Assembly: GCA_023228865.1 (NCBI GenBank)
Contig: JALOAH010000150.1
Coordinates: 1 to 6,685 of the forward strand
Origin: Porticoccaceae bacterium
Lineage (GTDB): Bacteria; Pseudomonadota; Gammaproteobacteria; Pseudomonadales; Porticoccaceae
DNA: 6,685 nucleotides
Direction: 5' to 3'
Both the position numbers and the translations under genes were made by a program. This document shows, piece after piece, positions 1 through 6,318 of this stretch. Numbering within the stretch: position 1 is the stretch's first letter; each line of letters begins with the position of its first letter. The notes below the pieces were generated by a model. It ran no database searches, had not been told where the DNA came from, and saw only the letters and a program-made list of their open reading frames with translations.

Positions 1-2
1 TG

Positions 3-2609
3 GGAGATTTTTCCATATATCTGAGGCGGAAGGCGAAATTTATCCCTGGCGTTCTATGTGTGGTTTTAGTGTTGGTATCGGCAGCCGTAACTGCACAGCC
101 TGTATATATTTTCGACATCCCCTCTCAGCGGGCAGATATAGCGCTAACAGCGTTTGCCCGACAATCGCAGTTGACACTGATCATCCCGTTTGATCTAGCC
201 AAGGAAAAGCAGGCTAATAGATTAAAAGGATCGTACTCGATAGAAGAGGCTGTACATGTTCTTCTAAAGGGAACGGGGCTAGAGGCAATCATCAGCCATC
301 GCGGTCAGCTAAAAATATCAGAAAAAGCTTCCTATGAAGGGGATGACATGAATAACAGAAATATGAGAACAGGTGGGTTTTTAGCTTTTATGGCGTCTGT
401 TTTTGCTACAGCGCCGGGGGTGGCACAGGATAGGTCGGCCAATACACGAGCGATGACCATCGAGGAGGTGGTAGTTACGGCGCAAAGAAGGGAGGAGTCA
501 CTGCAGGAAGCGCCGATCTCGGTCTTTGTCATGGGTGCCAGCGATCTGGAAAACCAGGGCATACGTTCCATCACGGAACTAGGGGAGGGGTCGGTCCCAA
601 ACTTGCGAATCAGCCCATTTGGATCAGGGGTTTCAACGCATGTCATCACCGTCCGCGGTGTTTCCGCGCTTGATCCCGGGCAAATATCACGGGAATCGAC
701 CACGGGAGTTTATCTGGATGGGGTCTATCTGGGCCGTGCCCAAGGGCTTTCCATCGATCAGATGGATTTGGAGCGGGTAGAAGTCTTGAGGGGGCCTCAG
801 GGAACACTGTTCGGTCGCAATGCGCTCGGTGGCGCCATCAGCTTGGTGTCGAAAAAGCCCAGTGGGGAGTGGGGTTTCCAGCAAACGGTGGGCGTTGGTA
901 ACTACGACGCTTTAAACAGTATCACGCGTATCGATTTACCGGAGATCGCCGGTGTAAGCGCCAAAATCGACTATTTGGTATCGGAGCGGGATGGCTGGGT
1001 GAAAAACCCAGCACGAGGACAGTCAGACTGGAGCGCGGTGGATAAGGAAGGGGGGCGTATCGCCCTATTGTGGCAGGCCGCGGATAACTTTACCGTGGAA
1101 TATGCTTATGACAGATCACGTAGCGCACAAGTGTCTAATTATATGCATATCGATAGTCTGCTACCGGGTGCAGAAGCCTTTCCTGAAGGGGAGTTTCAAC
1201 AACTTGAGTCCAGCCGCGTCAGCCGTGGGCGTACCGGAGCGCTGAACGAACCCAGTACTTCACGGGTGTGGGGACATACGCTGAATCTCAACTGGGATCT
1301 CAATGACCAACACACGCTGCGTTTGATCAGTGCTTACCGCAATCTCCGTCAAAGTCAGTTCAATTCGTTCGGGGGTGCGTTCTTCCGTCCAGGGCCGGCG
1401 ACAGGCAATCTTTTTGGGCGCCTCAGTCTTGCCGAGGTTCGACAAGATCAGATCAGTCATGAATTTCAGTGGTTGGGGAACCTGGATCGTCTCGAGTTCG
1501 TGGCAGGCGCGTTTTACTTTAAAGAAAGTGCGCAGGATGCACAGTCGGATCCGTTTGGTAATCAATTGACCGCCAACGGTCCGATTGTACTGCCAGCCCC
1601 CTTGTATTCTCGTCCGGCGCCGGCAAGGGCCTCTGATGTGACATCGGAGAGCCAAGCATTGTTCGGCCAGGTAAAATGGACGCCAGGCGTCCTCAATGAC
1701 AGGCTGAGTGTCACTGTAGGCGGACGTTACAATCGAGATGAAAAAGATGGTGCACGACGCCTGATCAACGGTGAAAGTGCTTTTTTGCCTTACAGCTACA
1801 AAGAAAATCGCTTCGACCCGGCAGTGACGGTTGCCTACGATTGGGCTGAAGGTGTAAATGCCTACCTGCGGTGGGGTACTGCCTACCGTGGCGGAGGGGT
1901 CAATAGTCGCTCGGTGGGTTTCAGCTCCTTTGATGCAGACGATATCGAGAGTTGGGAGCTCGGTCTTAAGTCAGAATTTTGGGATCGTCGCGCACGGCTG
2001 AACGCAGCGGTGTTTTATACCGAGTGGTATGACCAACAGATCGATGTGCCCCCACCCGAGACACCTTCCAATACGGAAACAATCAATTCGGACAAGACTG
2101 CCAGAATATCGGGGCTTGAGGTTGAGCTCAATGTCATCCCCATGGAGGGGCTGAGCTTGAACTTGGCTTACGGGTATTTGGATACTCCAGGCAAGGTCAT
2201 GCAGTTAAATCCTTTTTCTCAAATAGAGCATCCGTTTTTCTCGGTCATGTCGCCACGCCATACCGCGTCATTTTCCGGAGAATATGAATTTCAGCCGACG
2301 ACACTGGGAGTTTTCAAAGCGTATGTCGGCATGAAATACACGGATAAACAAGGGTTTATTGCGTCGCATTTCTCGCCAGCATCCGCTTATACACTATGGG
2401 ATGCAAGGCTCACATTGAGTGACTTGCCTTTCCAGTCAGGCCGTGGTGCATGGCGTATTTCCTTGTGGGGCAAGAACCTTTTTGATAAGGAGTACGTCAA
2501 TTATAGTGCCAGCAACCTTGCGCCAGCGCCATTGATTGATTCATTGATAGCGAGCTACGGTACGCCTCGCACCTTTGGCTTGATATCACCTATGATTATT
2601 GATGTTTGA
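3..2609 (+). CDS. TonB-dependent outer-membrane receptor with N-terminal STN domain (5' partial)
   Basis: This is an outer-membrane beta-barrel receptor for energised uptake of an unknown ligand. The reading frame is open to the window edge. A GTG at 60 is the first usual start codon, but it would drop the basic residues RRKAK (codons 24-38) that precede the hydrophobic stretch ending SAAVTA, a normal signal peptide; the true start is therefore probably upstream. Numbering from that GTG: signal peptide cut near A12; STN domain about 14-86 (FDIPSQRADIALTAFARQS); a second signal-peptide-like segment 97-122; TonB-box region about 133-145 (TIEEVVVTAQRREE); plug about 147-268 with RGPQGTLFGRNALGGAI at 244-260; barrel from about 275 to the end. 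In the family, an STN domain usually means the receptor also signals to a FecR-type anti-sigma factor; no such partner is in the window, though one could lie upstream. The C-terminus, SPMIIDV, lacks the usual terminal aromatic residue and looks frameshifted. The family call is firm; the substrate is unknown. Confidence 0.95.
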   Translation, partial: GDFSIYLRRKAKFIPGVLCVVLVLVSAAVTAQPVYIFDIPSQRADIALTAFARQSQLTLIIPFDLAKEKQANRLKGSYSIEEAVHVLLKGTGLEAIISHRGQLKISEKASYEGDDMNNRNMRTGGFLAFMASVFATAPGVAQDRSANTRAMTIEEVVVTAQRREESLQEAPISVFVMGASDLENQGIRSITELGEGSVPNLRISPFGSGVSTHVITVRGVSALDPGQISRESTTGVYLDGVYLGRAQGLSIDQMDLERVEVLRGPQGTLFGRNALGGAISLVSKKPSGEWGFQQTVGVGNYDALNSITRIDLPEIAGVSAKIDYLVSERDGWVKNPARGQSDWSAVDKEGGRIALLWQAADNFTVEYAYDRSRSAQVSNYMHIDSLLPGAEAFPEGEFQQLESSRVSRGRTGALNEPSTSRVWGHTLNLNWDLNDQHTLRLISAYRNLRQSQFNSFGGAFFRPGPATGNLFGRLSLAEVRQDQISHEFQWLGNLDRLEFVAGAFYFKESAQDAQSDPFGNQLTANGPIVLPAPLYSRPAPARASDVTSESQALFGQVKWTPGVLNDRLSVTVGGRYNRDEKDGARRLINGESAFLPYSYKENRFDPAVTVAYDWAEGVNAYLRWGTAYRGGGVNSRSVGFSSFDADDIESWELGLKSEFWDRRARLNAAVFYTEWYDQQIDVPPPETPSNTETINSDKTARISGLEVELNVIPMEGLSLNLAYGYLDTPGKVMQLNPFSQIEHPFFSVMSPRHTASFSGEYEFQPTTLGVFKAYVGMKYTDKQGFIASHFSPASAYTLWDARLTLSDLPFQSGRGAWRISLWGKNLFDKEYVNYSASNLAPAPLIDSLIASYGTPRTFGLISPMIIDV
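336..425 (+). other. Internal Shine-Dalgarno, ATG and second signal-peptide-like segment inside the receptor gene
   Basis: GAAGGGG at 336-342 lies five bases before an in-frame ATG at 348-350 (codon 97 counted from the GTG at 60). The residues that follow have the three parts of a Sec signal peptide: a basic start (MNNRNMR), a hydrophobic core (FLAFMASVFATA) and a likely cut after PGVA (codon ending at 425). The TonB-box region follows directly. STN-type receptors normally have a short polar linker here, so this looks like the start of an STN-less receptor that remains inside a longer gene. It could act as a second translation start giving a short form, or be a fossil of a fusion. The layout is directly visible; its use is inferred. 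Confidence 0.55.
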
Positions 2610-2635
2610 GGCTGTAAATGTACTGATGATTTTTT

Positions 2636-2672
2636 GCAAACCATGGTCAGGATACTCCTGACCATGGTTTGC
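2636..2672. repeat. Perfect 17-bp inverted repeat with 3-nt loop downstream of the receptor gene
   Basis: The left arm at 2636-2652 (GCAAACCATGGTCAGGA) is exactly complementary to the right arm at 2656-2672, with a TAC loop. It starts 27 bases after the receptor stop codon. A run of six T (2630-2635) precedes the stem on the plus strand, but neither strand has a T-run after the stem. It therefore does not match a standard intrinsic terminator in either direction. Each arm contains the palindrome ACCATGGT. It may be an mRNA 3'-end stabilising hairpin, a Rho-independent terminator without a U-tract, or a protein-binding dyad upstream of the next gene. Confidence 0.75.
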
Positions 2673-2807
2673 GGATATGGAGCTCTCTCCGAGGAGTATG
2701 TTTGCATTGCTATCAAACCTGCCTGATTCGATTAGTGAACCGGCTGCGTTCGGGTATGAGTCGATGTTTCGGGCTTAACATGAAATATCTGTATCTGGAG
2801 AGAATCT

Positions 2808-3821
2808 ATGACACATAAAAAGGTGGCTTGTTATTTCATACGTATGGCGGTATCAGGGATTTTTCTGCTGATGCTCTCTCTTAATGCCTCGGCCAAAAAC
2901 ATACTGCTGACCAATGATGACGGGCTGACCAGTAATATTGTAGCGTTGTACTCGGCCCTGAAAGAGAGTGGGCACGATGTTATCGTTTCAGTGCCCTGCC
3001 AGGGCCAGAGCGGCATGGGTGCGGCGATCCTGTTCCTGAAGCCCATTAAACCCTTGCCAGAAGCCTGCCTGGGTCGTGCAGCACTCTCAGGCGATCCTGG
3101 TGTGGGGCCTGTGACCAAGAAGGACGAAAACTTTTCTTACACCGATTTTTACTATGTGAATGGTACCCCGGTCATGGCTACGTCCTATGGGCTGGATGTG
3201 TTGGCACCTAAACGTTGGGGTGGCGCTCCGGATCTGGTGCTTTCGGGCCCCAATGAAGGACGTAATACAGGGCCAATGATTAATGCTTCTGGTACCGTAA
3301 GTAATGTCCAGTTTGCCGCTGCTCGTGGTATCCCTGCTATTGCTCTTAGTGCCGGCATGAACACGGCGGGAAAGGAGGAGAGTGATGGGAATATTGTCAA
3401 TAATCCATTGTCAGTTGTGGTGGCTGAGTTGAGCAATACCCTCGTGAGCCATTTGGAAGGCAGTTCTGATGGTGATGCGCTATTGCCGGAGAGTCTGGCC
3501 CTTAATGTTAATTTTCCCGATGATGTGAGTCATGATACCGCTTGGCAATTGACAAGAATCGGCACCTATAACGAGTATACCCTGGCATTTTCTGAAGACC
3601 TTTCCCAGGATTCTTTTGCCCGTTCTTACGGGCTGGCTGAGCAGCCTTATCCTGGATTCACCATAGCGTACAACTCGACTGCTCCAACGCAGGAGCAGAT
3701 TGATAATGAAGCCTATGTAGCCCAGAATGCGATATCCGTATCAGTAATGCAGGTTTCATTCGGCACGGAGAAAGCCGAACACGACTGGCTACGGTCGCGA
3801 TTGAGTGAGTTGCTCGAATAA
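2808..3821 (+). CDS. Exported SurE-family 5'/3'-nucleotidase (phosphatase)
   Basis: This is a SurE-fold, metal-dependent phosphatase; family members release phosphate from nucleoside 5'- or 3'-monophosphates and sometimes short polyphosphate. The conserved sites are present in order: ILLTNDDG with D37 and D38, QSGMGA with S68, VNGTP at 118-121, SGPNEGRN with N149, and SGTVSNVQFAA from 161. D37, D38, S68 and N149 align with the metal ligands of E. coli SurE, so the enzyme is probably active. Canonical SurE is cytoplasmic and about 250 residues. This one is 337 residues and begins with a clear signal peptide (basic HKK, hydrophobic GIFLLMLSL, cut after NASA at residue 29), so it probably acts in the periplasm. 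The mature protein has only two cysteines, C64 and C87, which could form a disulfide. The start has GGAGAG at 2797-2802, five bases before the ATG. Substrate is unknown; I avoid the name surE because the housekeeping gene is cytoplasmic. Confidence 0.93.
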   Translation: MTHKKVACYFIRMAVSGIFLLMLSLNASAKNILLTNDDGLTSNIVALYSALKESGHDVIVSVPCQGQSGMGAAILFLKPIKPLPEACLGRAALSGDPGVGPVTKKDENFSYTDFYYVNGTPVMATSYGLDVLAPKRWGGAPDLVLSGPNEGRNTGPMINASGTVSNVQFAAARGIPAIALSAGMNTAGKEESDGNIVNNPLSVVVAELSNTLVSHLEGSSDGDALLPESLALNVNFPDDVSHDTAWQLTRIGTYNEYTLAFSEDLSQDSFARSYGLAEQPYPGFTIAYNSTAPTQEQIDNEAYVAQNAISVSVMQVSFGTEKAEHDWLRSRLSELLE

Positions 3822-3941
3822 GTGCGATCGCAAGGGGTACTGTGTACTGCCGTTAGCTGGTCGTTGATAAAGATATAAATTCAGCCGGCCAGGTCTGCGG
3901 GTTTGCGAGGCTGATTTGTGCCAGCAGGCTAATGTAAAAGG

Positions 3942-3961
3942 TGCTCCATCTTGGTGGAGCA
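3942..3961 (+). repeat. Short hairpin upstream of the SDR gene
   Basis: TGCTCCA (3942-3948) and TGGAGCA (3955-3961) form a perfect 7-bp stem around a 6-base loop, 60 bases before the SDR start. No T-run follows, so it is not a standard terminator. It could lie in the 5' leader of the SDR transcript or mark the 3' end of the phosphatase transcript. A stem of this size can also occur by chance. Confidence 0.35.
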
Positions 3962-4021
3962 GGCCGGTAGAGAGTTGGCAGTCAGGGAACAGCTTGAATC
4001 ACAATTACAAGGGTGGGTTGA

Positions 4022-4789
4022 ATGTTGGAGCAATGGTTTGAGAATAAGGTGGTGCTGGTTACTGGCGCTGGTTGCGGGATAGGGCGTGCGGCAGCATTGC
4101 TCTATGCCCGACGGGGGGCGAAGGTGATCGCCACAGATATCAACCTGGCCATGGCGCAAGAAACAGCTGATATGATTGCCCACGATAGTGGACAAGCTAT
4201 TGCTTGCGATGGCGATGTAGCTGACGAAGCCGTAGTAGCGGCCTTTGTTAAGTTGGCAGTGGATACCTATGGCCGACTCGATTGTGCCTTCAATAACGCA
4301 GGTATCTGTCTTTCAGAAGCAGATGCTCGTTGGGATGCGGAGACAGCAAGAAAGACTATTGAAGTAAACCTGATGGGCGTGATGCACTGTATTCGCCATG
4401 AAGTGCCAGCAATGTTGTCAGGAGGAGGGGGGACCATTGTCAATACAGCATCACTGGCCGGCTTCATTGCTAATCGCACATCGTTTCAGCCCTCTTATAC
4501 GGCAAGTAAGCATGCAGTGATAGGGATTACACGATCGGCGGCTTTGCAATATGCACGGCAGAATATACGGGTCAATGCGTTGTGCCCCGGTACGACACGG
4601 ACGGCAATGATCGAAAAGGTTATGGAAACCTCACCTCAGTTGCAAGAAGTGATGGAGAATATTTCCCCCATGGGGCGTATGGCAAGCCCGCAAGAAATGG
4701 CTGAAGCAGCAATTTGGCTGAGCTCAGACAAGTCCAGTTTTGTCAATGGACACGCCCTGGTAGTAGACGGTGGCAGCCTCGCAGAGTGA
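4022..4789 (+). CDS. Short-chain dehydrogenase/reductase (classical SDR, probably NAD-dependent)
   Basis: This is a cytoplasmic NAD(P)-linked oxidoreductase that interconverts an alcohol and a ketone, or acts on a similar bond. Its 255 residues are typical of classical SDRs, and all hallmarks are present: cofactor loop TGAGCGIG at 14-21, NNAG at 91-94, catalytic N116, S144, Y159 and K163 (the YTASK motif), PG at 189-190, and a VVDGG end at 247-251. D39 at the end of the second beta-strand (VIATD) is the family's usual marker for NAD rather than NADP. Many database entries of this type are labelled glucose 1-dehydrogenase or cyclic-alcohol dehydrogenase, but the sequence does not settle the substrate. 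The start is well fixed: an in-frame TGA at 4019-4021 directly precedes the ATG, and AAGGG lies eight bases upstream. It sits 200 bp after the phosphatase on the same strand; co-transcription is possible but not shown. Confidence 0.94.
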   Translation: MLEQWFENKVVLVTGAGCGIGRAAALLYARRGAKVIATDINLAMAQETADMIAHDSGQAIACDGDVADEAVVAAFVKLAVDTYGRLDCAFNNAGICLSEADARWDAETARKTIEVNLMGVMHCIRHEVPAMLSGGGGTIVNTASLAGFIANRTSFQPSYTASKHAVIGITRSAALQYARQNIRVNALCPGTTRTAMIEKVMETSPQLQEVMENISPMGRMASPQEMAEAAIWLSSDKSSFVNGHALVVDGGSLAE

Positions 4790-4942
4790 TGCCGCGAAAG
4801 CCTGTGAAATGTCAATTTCTGCTCAACTGACTATCTAATCAAGTAACTAAAGAAAGGGTCGAACGGCATTTTAGGCGACTACGTTGTGAAGCGTTAGCTG
4901 GAGGGTAGCCCTTAGGGTTGTCCAGGCTTTAACCAGGCAAGG
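4790..4942. other. Convergent intergenic spacer, no clear terminator
   Basis: The SDR gene (plus) and the FUSC-family gene (minus) end facing each other here. I looked for a bidirectional stem flanked by A- and T-runs and found none. The only structures are a small CCCTTAGGG dyad near 4909-4917 and a direct repeat of CCAGGC at 4922-4927 and 4933-4938. Both are short enough to be chance. Confidence 0.5.
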
Positions 4943-6019
4943 TCACCGGTTGATTAGCCACTGCTCAAGCCGGTAGAAAATTCTTGGATGATGTATGACC
5001 CAGCCACCGAAATAGCCGATAGAGCTGCCGAGCATGATATCGATCAGCCGCGCTAGTATTAGCTGCTCAGTGTTGATAGAGGCCTCGGTGGAGTCTGCAA
5101 ATATCACCGTCAAGGGAGTAATAAAAATAACGGCCAACCCATAGTTGCGTGTTACCAAGGCCTCAATCAGGAAGCTCAGCAGCATGATGAGGCCAGCGAG
5201 TACCCAGACGTTCGGTGATAGTGAAAAGATTACCCAGGCTAGTCCCATCCCGATAATCGTTCCACCTATCCTGTGCACGTTGCGGTGCCAGACGGCGCGG
5301 AAAGTGGCACCTTGCAGAATAGCCGCAGTTGATATGGGTACCCAGTACGGATTATCCAGTGGCATCATGAGTGCCATAAGGTAGCCACCGCCAACAAACA
5401 GGCTGATGACTGCTGCTTCAAGAGTAATCGCAGCAATGCGGTGGTCTCCTGCCGCGCTCTGCTGTGTGGGTCTGGCACTTTTGGAAAGTACTTGGGCAAG
5501 ACTGTAGATAAGCGCCAGAAAACAGGCTCCCATGCAGCCAAAGAGTAAAATACCGGTTCTCTCTGCGGCGAGTGTTAAATCAAAAGGAAGGGTTCTTGCC
5601 ATGCAGGCGACAAGAATAAAAAAGAAACTTCCCGGTGGGGGCAGTGAGTAAAACCTGCAGGTTAGCGTGACCAAAAAAACAGTGAGAGCGAGGGTTCCAG
5701 CAGACAGGTAGGGGTTGAAACTGGTCAATATACCAAGGGAAAAACTTACCGCAAAGCCGCATGAGCACACTACCAGAGTCATCATTCGGCGGGCAATGTG
5801 CGTCTGCTGCATATAGAGGATAACAAGACCACCCATGCTGGCAATGACGGAAGATGAAAAGTGATTTAGCCAGGCACCGACCAGGACCGGCAGCCCCACG
5901 GCCATTGATGCGACGACAAGAAACCCCCAGGAGCGTTTGTTATCGCTCAGAGCTAACAATAGCTTGATGTGCTCCCAAAGCCGAGGCCGTTCAGTGGAGC
6001 GGGGATCTGTTTTTGGCAA
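4943..6019 (-). CDS. FUSC-family inner-membrane protein (fusaric acid resistance-like)
   Basis: This is a polytopic inner-membrane protein of about 360 residues, with around ten hydrophobic segments in two blocks (roughly 34-178 and 198-345) separated by a polar stretch near 181-197 (SKSARPTQQSAAGDHRI). Residue numbers count from the TTG at 6023-6025. The second block carries the FUSC_2-type signature NPYWVPISTAAILQG at 225-239, followed by ATFRAVWHRNVHRIGGTIIG. Related proteins are linked to export of fusaric acid and other aromatic acids, or are membrane parts of such exporters, but many are uncharacterised. No periplasmic adaptor or outer-membrane channel partner lies beside it. No ATG or GTG start is available: the frame upstream runs to a TGA at 6107-6109 without one. 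I chose the TTG at 6017-6019 because GAGGA (6026-6030) lies six bases before it; the TTG two codons earlier touches that site. The gene converges on the SDR gene and diverges from fabV. Family call is good; the transported substrate is unknown. Confidence 0.85.
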   Translation of the reverse strand: MPKTDPRSTERPRLWEHIKLLLALSDNKRSWGFLVVASMAVGLPVLVGAWLNHFSSSVIASMGGLVILYMQQTHIARRMMTLVVCSCGFAVSFSLGILTSFNPYLSAGTLALTVFLVTLTCRFYSLPPPGSFFFILVACMARTLPFDLTLAAERTGILLFGCMGACFLALIYSLAQVLSKSARPTQQSAAGDHRIAAITLEAAVISLFVGGGYLMALMMPLDNPYWVPISTAAILQGATFRAVWHRNVHRIGGTIIGMGLAWVIFSLSPNVWVLAGLIMLLSFLIEALVTRNYGLAVIFITPLTVIFADSTEASINTEQLILARLIDIMLGSSIGYFGGWVIHHPRIFYRLEQWLINR

Positions 6020-6025
6020 GGTCAA

Positions 6026-6030
6026 TCCTC
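6026..6030 (-). promoter_or_regulatory. Shine-Dalgarno site deciding the TTG start of the FUSC gene
   Basis: On the minus strand this reads GAGGA. It abuts the first TTG (6023-6025) with no spacer, but lies six bases from the second in-frame TTG (6017-6019), which is normal spacing. The second TTG is therefore the more likely initiator, shortening the protein by two residues. Confidence 0.5.
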
Positions 6031-6083
6031 GGTCAAGGTAGCCAAAGTGGGCGACTTGTAATCTCGTTGAGTTAACAGCGAAA

Positions 6084-6112
6084 ATAATAAAATCGCTGGT
6101 TGGCCATCATAA
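6084..6112 (-). promoter_or_regulatory. Possible sigma-70-like promoter for the FUSC gene
   Basis: On the minus strand, TATTAT (6084-6089) could serve as a -10 box. TTATGA (6107-6112), a poor -35 match, lies 17 bases upstream. The position, about 55 bases before the Shine-Dalgarno site, is sensible. The region is AT-rich, so a chance match is likely. Confidence 0.25.
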
Positions 6113-6156
6113 ACTACTTGTTATTAGAAACGGTTACCTACTTTTTTCCTAGTTAA

Positions 6157-6230
6157 CCCTGTGTTCAGGTTTGCACCGTTGAGCCGAGTATAGCCTTACC
6201 GCCGTCAGTGAGGAGCTGACCTGAACAGGG
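6157..6230. repeat. Imperfect inverted repeat in the fabV leader region
   Basis: CCCTGTGTTCAGGT at 6157-6170 is matched by ACCTGAACAGGG at 6219-6230. The twelve bases pair completely except for a two-base bulge in the left arm. The arms are 48 bases apart and end 88 bases before the fabV start. The pair could fold an mRNA leader into a long stem-loop, or be two half-sites for a regulator of the divergent FUSC and fabV genes. The complementarity is directly visible; any function is inferred. Confidence 0.5.
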
Positions 6231-6318
6231 TAGCCGTGGAGTCGATACCCCCCTTCGGGTTATCATTCCGCCCCCTATGGCATCCGGCCCACGACAACAG
6301 CCAGAGAACGGAGTTTTC

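Noticed and set aside
1260..1655. Minus-strand open frame of 131 codons inside the receptor gene
   Set aside because: It is fully contained in the conserved receptor barrel coding region, its translation is low-complexity and rich in R and T, and it shows no recognisable motif.
3823..3832. Palindrome TGCGATCGCA just after the phosphatase stop codon
   Set aside because: A single ten-base palindrome is expected by chance at this scale, and no second copy was seen nearby.
3874..3879. TATAAA as a -10 box for the SDR gene
   Set aside because: No acceptable -35 box was found at 16-18 bases upstream, and the site is about 145 bases from the start codon.
4909..4938. Small CCCTTAGGG dyad and CCAGGC direct repeat in the convergent spacer as a terminator
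   Set aside because: The stems are four base pairs at most and no T-run follows on either strand.
6171..6194. TTGCAC and TATAGC as a fabV promoter
   Set aside because: The spacer is only 12 bases, too short for a sigma-70 promoter.
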